Shown here piece by piece: positions 43,982 to 52,255 of a stretch of DNA of 64,000 nucleotides; within the stretch, counting starts at the first letter, position 1; the number at the start of each line of letters is the position of its first letter. Origin of the DNA: Streptomyces sp. H27-C3 (GTDB lineage: Bacteria > Actinomycetota > Actinomycetes > Streptomycetales > Streptomycetaceae); NCBI RefSeq assembly GCF_030063415.1, contig NZ_JASITA010000029.1:1-64000 (forward strand). The letters run 5' to 3'. The notes under the pieces were generated by a model that saw only the letters and a list, made by a program, of their open reading frames with translations, had not been told where the DNA came from and did no database searches. A program made the position numbers and the translations under genes.

Positions 43982-45028
43982 TCAGGGCCTGACCTCGTAC
44001 ACGGCGTTGACCGGCGTCTCGGTGGCCCGCCGCCAGCGGGTGAAGCCGGCCTCCTCGGCGATGGCGCCGAAGGCCTTCTCGCCCGAGTGGTTGCCGAGGG
44101 CGTGCGGTCCGCGCTGGGCGACGGCGACCGGCAGGCACATCACGGCCGACAGGCTCATGAACATCTGCGCGGCCGGGGTGCCGGCCTCCACGTCCTGCGG
44201 GGAGACGTTCGACTCGACGAGCATCCAGGTGCCGTCGGCGTCCAGCGACTTGTGGACGTGCTGGGCGGCGGCGACCGGATCGCCCATGTCGTGCAGGCAG
44301 TTGAAGAAGGTGACGAGGTCGTAGCCGGAGCCGGGGTAGTCGTCGGCGGACGCGGTGTCGAAGACCACCCGGTCGCTGAGCCCCGCCTCCTCGGCGAGCT
44401 GGCGGGCGATGGCGATGGCTTCCTCGGAGTAGTCGAAGCCGTGCACGGTCGCCTCGGGGAAGGCACGGGCGATGAGGAGGGTGGTGTGTCCGACACCGCA
44501 GCCGACGTCGGCGACGGTGCCGCCGGCCTTCAGCTTGTCGGTCACCCCGTGCAGGGCGGGCAGCCAGTCGGGGATGAGTTTGTGCTGGTAGGTGGGCTCG
44601 AAAAAGCTGCCCATGCCGGTGTCGAGCGCCGCGTCGTGCTCGGCCCAGCCGACGCCGTCGCCGGTCCGGTAGGCGTCGACCAGCAGGTCCTCGGTGGCGT
44701 ACAGCGCCTTGAGCGCCGTGAAGAACCCTGCCGCGTAGGTCACGGCGGCCGGGTCGGCGAGGACGGGCGCGTGGGCGGCGGGCAGCGTGTACGTCCCGGC
44801 GCTGGGGTGCCGCTCGACGTACTGGGCGCTGAGCTGGGCGTGCAGCCACTCCTCGGCGTACCGGGCGGTGATGCCCGTACGTGCGGCCAGGTCGGCCGGG
44901 GTGAGCGGGCCGTGCTCGGCGAGCGCCCGGTAGAGGCCGAGGCGCTCGCCCAGCGCGACGGTCAGGCCCCGCACGGCGGCGGCGGCGTCGCCGATGACGC
45001 GCTGATGAAAGTCGGTGGTCCCGGTCAT
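43982..45028 (-). CDS. SAM-dependent methyltransferase with winged-helix N-terminus
   Basis: The 348-residue product has an N-terminal winged-helix (HGPLTPADLAARTGITARYA) and a class I methyltransferase domain with VADVGCGVGHTTLLIA, VHGFDYSEEA and FFNCLHDMGDP. This arrangement is of the Rv2258c type or small-molecule O-methyltransferases. It overlaps the second methyltransferase gene by four bases, so both are made together. Being in an operon with a SAM-regeneration set, it probably modifies the pathway product. Confidence 0.82.
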   Translation of the reverse strand: MTGTTDFHQRVIGDAAAAVRGLTVALGERLGLYRALAEHGPLTPADLAARTGITARYAEEWLHAQLSAQYVERHPSAGTYTLPAAHAPVLADPAAVTYAAGFFTALKALYATEDLLVDAYRTGDGVGWAEHDAALDTGMGSFFEPTYQHKLIPDWLPALHGVTDKLKAGGTVADVGCGVGHTTLLIARAFPEATVHGFDYSEEAIAIARQLAEEAGLSDRVVFDTASADDYPGSGYDLVTFFNCLHDMGDPVAAAQHVHKSLDADGTWMLVESNVSPQDVEAGTPAAQMFMSLSAVMCLPVAVAQRGPHALGNHSGEKAFGAIAEEAGFTRWRRATETPVNAVYEVRP

Positions 45029-45864
45029 CGGGTGTCCCCTTCCGCGGCCGGCACATCACAGGTGAACAGGAACGACCTCGGTACTCTCGGCACCTCGCGC
45101 GCCGCGACCTGGTAGGGCCAGCGCCCGAAGTCCGCGCCCTCCTCGCCCGGCTGCTTCACCTCGCGCACGTCCCAGCCGCACTCGGTCAGCAGCTCCTCGG
45201 GGCTCTCCGTCCCGAACAGCCACGGATTGCCGTCCTCCTTGAGGCAGTTGAGGAACGGCCGGGACAGCGGGTTGGTCAGCGCCGACCTGCTGATGACGTC
45301 CCCGACCAGGACGGAGCCGGGGGCGCTGTGCGCCGAGAGGATCGAGATCAGGGTGCGTACGGCGTCCTCGGGCAGGAAGAACAGCAGCCCTTCCACCACC
45401 CACAGGACGGGCTCGTCGGAGCGCCAGCCGGCTTCCTTCAGCGGGCCGGTCCAGTCCTGGGTGAGGTCGACGGGCACGGTACGCCGCTCACGCCCGGCCG
45501 GCTGCGGCTCGCCGGCGAGCATCGTGGCCTTGGCGTCGAGGAGCGCGGGCCGGTCGAGCTCGTACACGGTGACGCCGTCCGGCCACGGCAGCCGGTAGAA
45601 GCGGGTGTCCATGCCGGCGGCGAGGAACACGACCTGGCGGATGGATCGCTCCTCGACCGTGCGCACGATCGCCCGGTCCAGGTAGGTGGTCCGGATCGCG
45701 AGGAACGGCACGGTGCCGGCCCCCGCGTAGCGCTCCAGGAGCTCGAAGCCGATGCCGTCGGCGACGGTGCGCGCGTACGGGTCGGCGAACAGCCGGTCCT
45801 CACGCTCGGTCTCCAGGGCCCGCGCGGCGGCGGTCCACTGGGCGGTGCGGGATACGGCCTCCAC
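45025..45864 (-). CDS. LCMT/PPM-type SAM-dependent methyltransferase
   Basis: The product is 279 residues from GTG 45864. It belongs to the leucine carboxyl methyltransferase-like family common in actinobacteria (VFLAAGMDTRFYRLPW, YELDRPALLDAK, WVVEGLLFFLPEDAV). Members methylate carboxylates or hydroxyls of natural products. The frame is open to 45966, but homology starts near VEAVSRTAQWTAAARA and a purine-rich GAAGGGGGA lies six bases upstream of 45864. Confidence 0.82.
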   Translation of the reverse strand: MEAVSRTAQWTAAARALETEREDRLFADPYARTVADGIGFELLERYAGAGTVPFLAIRTTYLDRAIVRTVEERSIRQVVFLAAGMDTRFYRLPWPDGVTVYELDRPALLDAKATMLAGEPQPAGRERRTVPVDLTQDWTGPLKEAGWRSDEPVLWVVEGLLFFLPEDAVRTLISILSAHSAPGSVLVGDVISRSALTNPLSRPFLNCLKEDGNPWLFGTESPEELLTECGWDVREVKQPGEEGADFGRWPYQVAAREVPRVPRSFLFTCDVPAAEGDTR

Positions 45865-45950
45865 GGGAGGTCCCCCTTCACTTCGGATGATTCGGTGCGG
45901 ACGATTCGCCGCGGGTACTGCGGGTGGTGCGGACGGCCGTGTCCGGGCGG

Positions 45951-46460
45951 TCAGCGCCGCACGCACGGGACCGGGTCCTCCGCCGCGGACATCGACGCGG
46001 GGAAGGCGCCGGAGGAGTCGGCGGGACGCCGCCGGAAGATGCTGTGCAGGATCATGCTGAACACGACCGTCCCGTCCGCGGCGACCAGCTGGCAGCGGGG
46101 CCGCACGATGCCGGTGGCGGGGTTGCCGAACGAGGGTGACCCACCGAGGATTTCGACCCTCGCGGTGAGCACGTCCCCGGGGCGTACGGGCCGGTGATAG
46201 CGGATCTCGTCGACGCCCGGCGAGCCCGTACAGGCGCTGTAGGCGAGCATTCCGTCGACGTAGCGCCGCATGAACATCGAAGCGGTGTGCCAGCCACTGG
46301 CGATCAGTCCGCCGAAGGGCGTCTGCGCGGCCAGTCGCGGATCGGTGTGGAAGGGCTGCGGGTCGAAGCGCCGGCCGAAGTCGAGCACCTCTTCCTCGCT
46401 CACGGTCACGGTGCCCAGTTCATGGACGTCACCGGTACGGAAGTCCTCGAAGTAGCGCAT
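45951..46460 (-). CDS. MaoC-like hot-dog dehydratase
   Basis: The 169-residue product has a single hot-dog fold with the MaoC motif DPQPFHTDP and the catalytic ASGWHTASM segment. MaoC proteins hydrate or dehydrate enoyl or hydroxyacyl thioesters, so it may work on an ACP- or CoA-bound intermediate. It is the first gene after the strong promoter at 46503-46532 and probably leads the long operon. Confidence 0.78.
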   Translation of the reverse strand: MRYFEDFRTGDVHELGTVTVSEEEVLDFGRRFDPQPFHTDPRLAAQTPFGGLIASGWHTASMFMRRYVDGMLAYSACTGSPGVDEIRYHRPVRPGDVLTARVEILGGSPSFGNPATGIVRPRCQLVAADGTVVFSMILHSIFRRRPADSSGAFPASMSAAEDPVPCVRR

Positions 46461-46502
46461 CGCGCCCCCTTGGGCTCAGGAGTTGTTTTCCCTAGCTCCA
46501 CC

Positions 46503-46532
46503 AATGTACGAATCAACCATTTATTTTGTCAA
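46503..46532 (-). promoter_or_regulatory. Vegetative-type promoter for the 13.8-kb operon
   Basis: On the minus strand TTGACA (46532-46527) is followed after 18 bp by TACATT (46508-46503). It is a full -35 consensus with a good -10, in an AT-rich island 43 bp upstream of the MaoC start. It would drive maoC through the MDMPI gene. Confidence 0.65.
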
Positions 46533-46583
46533 CCCAAATCTAGCACTCCGTCAGCCTGTTTCCGCGACCCATCCCGCAGCACG

Positions 46584-47780
46584 TCAACTCCCGTCCAACG
46601 CCTGCGATATGTCGGCCCAGAGGTCTTCGATGTACTCGATACCGACGGACATCCGGACCATCCCCGCGCCGATCCCGGCGGCGGCCAGCGCGGGCCCGTC
46701 CAGCTCGCGGTGCGAGGTGGACGCGGGGTGGGTGACCAGGGTCTCCACGCCGCCCAGCGAGAGAGCGAGCCGGGCGAGACGCACTCGTTCGACGAAGGCG
46801 CGGCCCGCCGCCCGCCCCCCGGCGAGCTCGAAGGAGACCATCCCGCCGCCGCCCGAGAGGACCTTGCGGGCGAGACCGTACGAGGGATGGCTCTCCAGCC
46901 ACGGCCAGTGCACCGCCGCCACCGCCGGATGCGCGGCCAGCCGGCGGGCGACGGCCTCCGCGTTGAGGCAGTGCTGCGCCATCCGCAGCGGCAGGGTCTG
47001 GATGCCGCGCAGGGTCAGCCAGGCCGCGAACGGATCGGCGGTGGCGCCCAGTTCGACGGCCCGCGTCCACACGCGGCGGTGCAGCGCGGGGTCCGCGAAG
47101 ACGGCCGCACCGCCGAGCACGTCGGAGTGGCCACCCAGGTACTTCGTGGTCGAGTGCACGACGATGTCGGCGCCGAGTTCGAGCGGCCGGCACAGCACGG
47201 GCGAGGCGAGGGAGTTGTCCACCACGCCCACCACCCCCGACCGGCGTGCCGCCGCCAACAGGCCCGGCAGATCGGCCACTTCGCCGGTCGGATTGGCGAT
47301 GGTCTCCAGGAGGAGGAGGCGCGTCGTGCCCCGCACGGCGCGCTCGAACTCCCCCACGTCGTCGCCGCCCAGGTACTGGACCTCGACCCCGAAGCGCCCG
47401 GCGAGATCGGCCAGCACCGAGTACGTACCGCCGTACAGGCAGCGCTGCGCCAGCACATGGTCGCCGGGCTTCAGCAGCGCGAACAGCACCCCGCTGATCG
47501 CACCCATCCCCGACGCGGTGGACATCGCCGCCGCCCCGCCCTCCAGGCCGGCCAGGGTCCGCTCCAGTGCCCGGACCGTCGGATTGCCCCGGCGGCTGTA
47601 GACGGCCTCGCCGTCGGGGTCGGCCATGGCCCGCGCGAGTTCGTCGGCCGAGTCGAAGGCGAAGGCGGACGACTGCACGAGGGGCACACTGAGCGGCCGA
47701 CTCCCCTCCCCCAGCGGTTCGTTGACCACATGCACGGCACGGGTCCGCACATCCATCGACACCTCTGTCGGGAAATCCAT
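46584..47780 (-). CDS. Cystathionine gamma-synthase/lyase-family PLP enzyme
   Basis: The product is 398 residues from ATG 47780 (GAAGGAG upstream). It has the gamma-family PLP fold: YSRRGNPTVRALE (phosphate-binding Tyr/Arg), CLYGGTYSVL, the internal aldimine Lys in STTKYLGGH, and SLGGVETLVTHPASTSH. The position equal to the methionine gamma-lyase active-site Cys is Gly, so a synthase, lyase or vinylglycine-type gamma-substitution enzyme is more likely. It may handle homoserine- or methionine-derived precursors. A terminator separates it from the MFS gene, so it has its own promoter. Confidence 0.85.
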   Translation of the reverse strand: MDFPTEVSMDVRTRAVHVVNEPLGEGSRPLSVPLVQSSAFAFDSADELARAMADPDGEAVYSRRGNPTVRALERTLAGLEGGAAAMSTASGMGAISGVLFALLKPGDHVLAQRCLYGGTYSVLADLAGRFGVEVQYLGGDDVGEFERAVRGTTRLLLLETIANPTGEVADLPGLLAAARRSGVVGVVDNSLASPVLCRPLELGADIVVHSTTKYLGGHSDVLGGAAVFADPALHRRVWTRAVELGATADPFAAWLTLRGIQTLPLRMAQHCLNAEAVARRLAAHPAVAAVHWPWLESHPSYGLARKVLSGGGGMVSFELAGGRAAGRAFVERVRLARLALSLGGVETLVTHPASTSHRELDGPALAAAGIGAGMVRMSVGIEYIEDLWADISQALDGS

Positions 47781-47828
47781 GGAACTTGCTCCTTCCGCAC
47801 GCGCACGCACGCACGCACACACACAGGA

Positions 47829-47873
47829 ACGGGGCCGCCCGATGTCCGGTGGAGAGACATCGGGCGGCCCCGT
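47829..47873 (-). terminator. Perfect 18-bp hairpin downstream of the MFS gene
   Basis: ACGGGGCCGCCCGATGTC (47829-47846) is complementary to 47856-47873, with a 9-nt loop. It ends the MFS transcript before the PLP-enzyme gene. A CA/GC-alternating run (47798-47827) follows in the spacer. Confidence 0.85.
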
Positions 47874-47914
47874 GGCTGACGTTCTTCCGCTTCGGCTGCG
47901 CGGCAGCCCATCGG

Positions 47915-49369
47915 CTATACGCCGATCTGCTCGCCCTGCGGCGCGGCCTGCCGGTCGGCCGCCGCGGCGGCGGCCGACTTGTCGCTGCGCATCACCAGCA
48001 GCGTGATGACGCCACCGAGCGCGGCCACACCGGCGGCGCCGATGAACGCCGAGCTGAACCCGTCGGTCAGGGCCGGCAGATCGCCCAGCTCACCCGCGCC
48101 CTGCGAGGTGGCGAGTGCGGTCAGCGCGGCCAGACCGAGCGCCGAGCCCACCTGGTAGGTGGTGTTGACGATGCCGGAGGCCAGGCCCGCCTGCTCCTGC
48201 GGGGCGCCGGACATCGCGGTCATCATCGCCGGGATGTACGCGAGGGACATACCGAGCGCGGCGACCAGCGACGCGGGCAGTACGTCGATCATGAAGCTGC
48301 CCGTCGGCTCGACGGCCGACAGCCACAGCAGCCCGAGGGCGAGGACCAGCAGTCCGCCGCCGATCAGCGGCTTGGAACCGAACTTGGCCATCAGCCGTGC
48401 GGTGATCATCGTCATGAAGATCATCAGGAGCACGGTCATCGGAAGCAGAGCGGCGCCGGACGCGAACGCCCCGTACCCCAGCACCTGCTGGAGGTAGAGG
48501 TTGAGGAAGTACCACATCGGGATCCACGCGGCGCCGAGCAGCATCATCGACAGGTTGGCGGAGCCGAGGCGCGGCACGCGCCACACGCCGAGCGGCATCA
48601 GCGGCTCGCGGATGGACTTCTGGATCAGCAGGAAGAGCGCAAGCAGGGCGGCGGCGCCGACCAGTTGCAGGACGGTGCCGGTCGAGCCCCAGCCGACCTC
48701 GGGTGCCCGGACGACGGCGAACACGGCGAGCGCGAGACCGGCGGTGACGGCAACCGCGCCGAGTACGTCGACGGAGCCGCGACGGCTCTCGACGGCGGGC
48801 AGCAGCTTGACGGCGGCGAGGGTGACGAGACCGATCGGGATGTAGATGATGAAGACCCATGGCCAGCTCAGCCACTCGGTGAACACGCCACCGAGGAAGA
48901 CTCCGGCGGTGCCGCCCGCGGGGGCGGCGGCGCCGTAGAAGGCCATGGCCTTGCCGAGTTCCTTCGGGTTGTGCCCGAAGAGCATCATCAGCAGCGTCAT
49001 CGCGGACGGTGTGATCAGCGCGCCGCCGATGCCCTGGATGCCGCGGCCGGCGACCTCGACCCAGGCGGTGGTGGCAGCCGCGGCGACGACCGAGCCGCCG
49101 ATCATGACCACCCAGCCGGCGACGAAGATCTTCCGCGCGCCGATCAGGTCGGACAGCCGGCCGCCGAGCAGCAGCAGACCGCCGAACGCGATCACATAGG
49201 CGTTGAACACCCACTGCAACTCGCCCTGGGAGAAGCCCAGGTCCTTCTGCATCTCGGGGAGCGCGACCCCGATGATCGACGTGTCCATGATCACCATGAA
49301 CTGCGCGGTGGCGAGCACGGCCAGTGCCCACCAGCGCTTGGGATTGACGGTTGTACTGACAGTTGTCAC
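47915..49369 (-). CDS. MFS drug:H+ antiporter, 14-helix DHA2 type
   Basis: The 484-residue product has about 14 transmembrane helices and DHA2 family signatures: motif A in LLLLGGRLSDLIGARK, ALPEMQKDLGFSQGELQWVFNAYVIAFGG near helix 2, and motif C in GGTAGVFLGGVFTEWLSWPWVF. DHA2 pumps export drugs, dyes or natural products. It is flanked by two CsoR-type palindromes upstream and next to the biosynthetic operon, so it may export its product or be copper induced. Confidence 0.88.
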   Translation of the reverse strand: MTTVSTTVNPKRWWALAVLATAQFMVIMDTSIIGVALPEMQKDLGFSQGELQWVFNAYVIAFGGLLLLGGRLSDLIGARKIFVAGWVVMIGGSVVAAAATTAWVEVAGRGIQGIGGALITPSAMTLLMMLFGHNPKELGKAMAFYGAAAPAGGTAGVFLGGVFTEWLSWPWVFIIYIPIGLVTLAAVKLLPAVESRRGSVDVLGAVAVTAGLALAVFAVVRAPEVGWGSTGTVLQLVGAAALLALFLLIQKSIREPLMPLGVWRVPRLGSANLSMMLLGAAWIPMWYFLNLYLQQVLGYGAFASGAALLPMTVLLMIFMTMITARLMAKFGSKPLIGGGLLVLALGLLWLSAVEPTGSFMIDVLPASLVAALGMSLAYIPAMMTAMSGAPQEQAGLASGIVNTTYQVGSALGLAALTALATSQGAGELGDLPALTDGFSSAFIGAAGVAALGGVITLLVMRSDKSAAAAAADRQAAPQGEQIGV

Positions 49370-49390
49370 GACCCTGCCCCTCTCTCCGAC

Positions 49391-49408
49391 ATACCCCTAG
49401 GGGGTACC
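49391..49408. promoter_or_regulatory. CsoR-type operator 1 upstream of the MFS gene
   Basis: ATACCCCTAGGGGGTACC has the TACCCC-GGGGTA core and lies 22 bp from the MFS start. It closely resembles the copper-locus sites. Confidence 0.7.
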
Positions 49409-49425
49409 TACGACGATGGACATTA

Positions 49426-49446
49426 ACATACCCCTCTGGGGTATGT
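49426..49446. promoter_or_regulatory. CsoR-type operator 2 upstream of the MFS gene
   Basis: This is a perfect 9-3-9 palindrome, ACATACCCC, TCT, GGGGTATGT, about 57 bp from the MFS start and 58 bp from the divergent HD-domain gene. Confidence 0.75.
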
Positions 49447-49503
49447 AAGAGATGTGCGGGATGTGCGGGAGCCCTGGATCGGCCATCCGGCCGACCGAGC
49501 AGA

Positions 49504-50169
49504 ATGAGCACCATGGCCGACACCACACAGCACCCCGCGCACAACGACCTGCTACGCCGCTGGCTGGCCGCCACGCCCTCCGGAGCCGCCGGGGCGCCGG
49601 ACCCGCGCCCGTATGGGGAGAATCTCCTCGCGCGCTGGGCGGAGCCGCAGCGGCGGTATCACACCACCGACCATCTGATCGCGGTCCTCGACCACATCGA
49701 CGTACTCGCCGGGCACGCGGAAGACCCGGATCTGGTGCGGCTAGGGGCGTGGTTCCACGACGCGGTCTACCGCCCGGACCGGTCCGAGAACGAGGAGCGC
49801 AGCGCGGTTCTCGCGGAGCGGGCGCTGGCGGAGCTGGGCTTCGACGAGGCGCGCACGGCGGAGGTCGCGCGCCTGGTCCGGCTCACCACCACGCACGCGC
49901 CGCAGCCCGGCGACACGAACGGCGAGGTCCTGTGCGACGCGGACCTCGCCATTCTGGCGGCGGGTCCGACGCCGTACGCGCAATACGCGGCGGCGGTGCG
50001 CGGGGAGTACGGCTTCGTACCGGACGAGACGTTCAGGGAGGGCCGCGCGGGGGTGCTCCGCCAACTGCTGGCCCTGCCCGAGCTGTTCCATACGCCGCAC
50101 GGGCGGGCGGAGTGGGAGACGCGGGCGCGGCACAATCTGACCACGGAACTGGAGTTGCTGGCGGGGTAG
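49504..50169 (+). CDS. HD-superfamily metal-dependent phosphohydrolase
   Basis: The 221-residue product (ATG 49504, with 49513 also possible) carries the HD signature: HTTDHLIAVLDHID, WFHDAVYRPDRSENEERSA and LCDADLAILA. Such proteins hydrolyse nucleotides or related phosphate esters. A conserved segment of this kind is found in streptomycetes with no known substrate. It is divergent from the MFS exporter, so the CsoR-type sites may influence it too. Confidence 0.75.
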   Translation: MSTMADTTQHPAHNDLLRRWLAATPSGAAGAPDPRPYGENLLARWAEPQRRYHTTDHLIAVLDHIDVLAGHAEDPDLVRLGAWFHDAVYRPDRSENEERSAVLAERALAELGFDEARTAEVARLVRLTTTHAPQPGDTNGEVLCDADLAILAAGPTPYAQYAAAVRGEYGFVPDETFREGRAGVLRQLLALPELFHTPHGRAEWETRARHNLTTELELLAG

Positions 50170-50235
50170 GTGCGGGATGCGTGGGCGGGTGCGGGTTGCC
50201 TGCGGCACTGCTCCCCTACCCGCCCCTTCCCGGCT

Positions 50236-50310
50236 GTGACATGTGCGTTGTCGGCGATCCGGCGCGCCACGACGCGCGGCGGCGAGGTCCCCGGGGGCCC
50301 CGCGGTCTGA
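50236..50310 (+). CDS. Possible leader peptide of the MFS pump mRNA
   Basis: A 24-codon ORF (GTG to TGA, starting MTCALSAIRRATTRGG) ends nine bases before the left arm of the hairpin at 50319. Its position suits a ribosome-controlled attenuator. An alternative in-frame extension from ATG 50241 would simply lengthen the pump N-terminus. Neither has a strong ribosome site, so this is tentative. Confidence 0.25.
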   Translation: MTCALSAIRRATTRGGEVPGGPAV

Positions 50311-50318
50311 CCACCCGC

Positions 50319-50374
50319 GTCCCCTCCGTCCCCTCCCGCGCCCTCAGTCGCTCGGTCGAGAGGACGGAGGGGAC
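50319..50374 (+). promoter_or_regulatory. Hairpin sequestering the Shine-Dalgarno of the MFS pump gene
   Basis: GTCCCCTCCGTCC (50319-50331) pairs perfectly with GGACGGAGGGGAC (50362-50374), which contains the GGAGGGG ribosome site of the gene starting at 50379. The structure should limit translation until opened. Confidence 0.55.
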
Positions 50375-50378
50375 GGGA

Positions 50379-51674
50379 ATGTCATGGCCGTCCAAGACGT
50401 TGGCAACTGTCATGCCGAACTCCGCCGACTCCCGCACGCGCATGCCGCTGGCCGTATACATATTGGGCCTGGCTGTCTTCGCCCTCGGGACCAGCGAGTT
50501 CATGCTGTCCGGGCTGCTGCCGCCCATCGCCGATGACATGGGTGTGTCCATCCCGCAGGCCGGACTGCTGATCTCCGCCTTCGCGATCGGCATGGTGATC
50601 GGCGCGCCCCTGCTGGCCGTGGCCACCCTGCGGCTTCCCCGGCGTACGACCCTGATCACCCTGATCACGGTCTTCGGCCTCGGCCAGGTCGCCGGCGCGC
50701 TGGCTCCCACGTACGAGCTCCTCTTCGCCTCCCGTGTCGTGAGCGCCCTCGCCTGCGCCGGGTTCTGGGCGGTGGGGGCCGCGGTCGCCATCGCCATGGT
50801 GCCGGTGAACTCGCGGGCCCGTGCCATGGCCGTCATGCTCGGCGGGCTGAGCATCGCGAACGTCCTGGGCGTGCCGCTCGGGGCGTTCCTCGGCGACAGC
50901 TTCGGGTGGCGGTCGGCGTTCTGGGCGGTGGCGGCGGCCTCCGCCCTGGCGCTGGTGGGGGTGGCCACGCTGATTCCGCGTATTGCGCTGCCCGACGAGA
51001 AGCCCCGGCTCAAGCGGGAGCTGGGGATCTACCGCGACCGGCAGGTCTGGCTGGCCATCGTCATGACGGCGCTCGCGGCGGGCGGCGTCTTCTGCGCGTT
51101 CAGCTATCTCGCGCCGCTGCTCACTGACGTGGCGGGGCTGGACGCGGGCTGGGTGCCGACCGTTCTCGGGCTCTTCGGTGTCGGCGCCCTGATCGGTACG
51201 GCCATCGGCGGGCGGGTCGCCGACGCGCACCTCTTCGGCGTTCTGCTCAGCGGTATCGCGGCCTCCACCGTCTTCCTGGTGGCCCTAGCCCTCTTCGCCT
51301 CCACCGCGTGGGTCGCCGTCGCCTTGGCCTTCCTGCTCGGCGTCTCGGCCTTCTACACGGGGCCCGCGCTCAACGCCCGCGTGTTCAACGTCGCGGGCGC
51401 GGCCCCCACCCTGGCGGGCGCGACCACCACCGCCGCGTTCAACCTGGGCAACACGGGCGGCCCCTGGCTCGGCGGCACGGTCATCGACGCGGACTTCGGC
51501 TTCGCCTCGACGGCGTGGGCGGGCGCGGCGATGGCGGCTCTGGCGCTGGTGACCGTGGTCGTCTCGCTGCGGATACAGCGCGGGGGCGGGTCCCGGGTCG
51601 TTGTCGGGTCGGCGGCGGATTCCGCGAAGGCCACCCGTACGGATTCGGATTCGGATGCCGCGCGCCGCACCTGA
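50379..51674 (+). CDS. MFS efflux pump, Cml/Cmx-like (12-helix DHA1)
   Basis: The product is 431 residues from ATG 50379; ATG 50412 is also possible. Twelve transmembrane helices are apparent, with the DHA1 start AVYILGLAVFALGTSEFMLSGLLPPIADD that typifies Cml/Cmx chloramphenicol exporters and relatives, and the motif VLGVPLGAFLGDSFGWRSAFW. Drug specificity cannot be told from sequence. The upstream hairpin suggests translational control, known for chloramphenicol-resistance genes. It may be unrelated to the cluster exporter. Confidence 0.85.
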   Translation: MSWPSKTLATVMPNSADSRTRMPLAVYILGLAVFALGTSEFMLSGLLPPIADDMGVSIPQAGLLISAFAIGMVIGAPLLAVATLRLPRRTTLITLITVFGLGQVAGALAPTYELLFASRVVSALACAGFWAVGAAVAIAMVPVNSRARAMAVMLGGLSIANVLGVPLGAFLGDSFGWRSAFWAVAAASALALVGVATLIPRIALPDEKPRLKRELGIYRDRQVWLAIVMTALAAGGVFCAFSYLAPLLTDVAGLDAGWVPTVLGLFGVGALIGTAIGGRVADAHLFGVLLSGIAASTVFLVALALFASTAWVAVALAFLLGVSAFYTGPALNARVFNVAGAAPTLAGATTTAAFNLGNTGGPWLGGTVIDADFGFASTAWAGAAMAALALVTVVVSLRIQRGGGSRVVVGSAADSAKATRTDSDSDAARRT

Positions 51675-51710
51675 CCCGGGCGGGTCAAGCCGAGTGCCTC
51701 AAGCCGGGCC

Positions 51711-51920
51711 TCAAGCCGGGCGCGTCGCCCCAGGCGCATCGAGCCGAGTGCTGTGCGATTCGGGTGTCATGTCCGGTGCGTTCGGCTCGCACCCGGCGGC
51801 CAGCAGCCCGATCAGCACCCCTGCCACCAGTGACACGGCCAACCAGGTCGACGATCCAACTGATCCAGTCGGTCCAGCTGATCCAGCCGGTCCAGACGAT
51901 CCATGCGTGTCGGCTGTCAT
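51711..51920 (-). CDS. Possible small membrane/lipoprotein with Gly-Ser repeats
   Basis: A 69-residue frame from ATG 51920 has a Gly/Ser/Pro-rich N-terminus, one hydrophobic helix (STWLAVSLVAGVLIGLLAAG) and a Cys directly after it (AAGCEP), which recalls a lipobox, though it is preceded by a long N-terminus. It is encoded in a 9-bp tandem repeat region (51853-51906). No family is recognised and the ribosome site is weak. A second, longer frame overlaps in the same strand. Confidence 0.35.
   Translation of the reverse strand: MTADTHGSSGPAGSAGPTGSVGSSTWLAVSLVAGVLIGLLAAGCEPNAPDMTPESHSTRLDAPGATRPA
51853..51906. repeat. 9-bp tandem repeat
   Basis: Six copies of a nine-base unit ending GRTCCA (for example GATCCAGCT, GATCCAGCC) lie in the small-protein frame and encode Gly/Ser/Ala/Pro. 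Confidence 0.7.
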
Positions 51921-51988
51921 GTCCCGCTAGACGCGCGCCCGATGCCGCAGGTTCCCTCGGGTAACACATCGAGACCACCGAAGCCCGC

Positions 51989-52255
51989 TCACGCCGGGCG
52001 GCCCTTCGGCCGGCGCAGGCCCGCCGCCGTGAGTCTGCGGACGAGTTCCTTCGAGCCGATCTCCACCGCGCCCGCGCCCAACGCGTCGACGTACCGCACC
52101 TCGGGCACGTCGTAGTGGTCCCGCTCGAAGGCCCTGGGCGGGCAGCCGATACCGGCCGCGAACGTGTGCAGCTCCTCGTACGACGCGTCGCTGACCAGGT
52201 GCGACCACATCCGGCCGTGGCCGGGCCAGGTCGGCGGGTCGATGTACACCGTCAT
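51989..52255 (-). CDS. DUF4031 family protein
   Basis: The 88-residue product shows the DUF4031 pattern (MTVYIDPPTWPGHGRMWSHL, then VSDASYEELHTFA and FERDHYDVPEVRY). The family is small and of unknown function, with Trp/His/Arg-rich conserved positions that could bind a nucleotide or nucleic acid. Its start overlaps the stop of the upstream zinc-motif gene by four bases, so the two are one unit. Confidence 0.8.
   Translation of the reverse strand: MTVYIDPPTWPGHGRMWSHLVSDASYEELHTFAAGIGCPPRAFERDHYDVPEVRYVDALGAGAVEIGSKELVRRLTAAGLRRPKGRPA

Noticed and set aside
47798..47827. CA/GC alternating run as a regulatory Z-DNA element
   Set aside because: It is short and lies between a terminator and a gene start. 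Nothing beyond composition supports a role.
49452..51674. Single 740-codon fusion of the HD-gene region and MFS pump
   Set aside because: The first part is the HD gene in a wrong frame. The pump has its own ribosome site and start at 50379.
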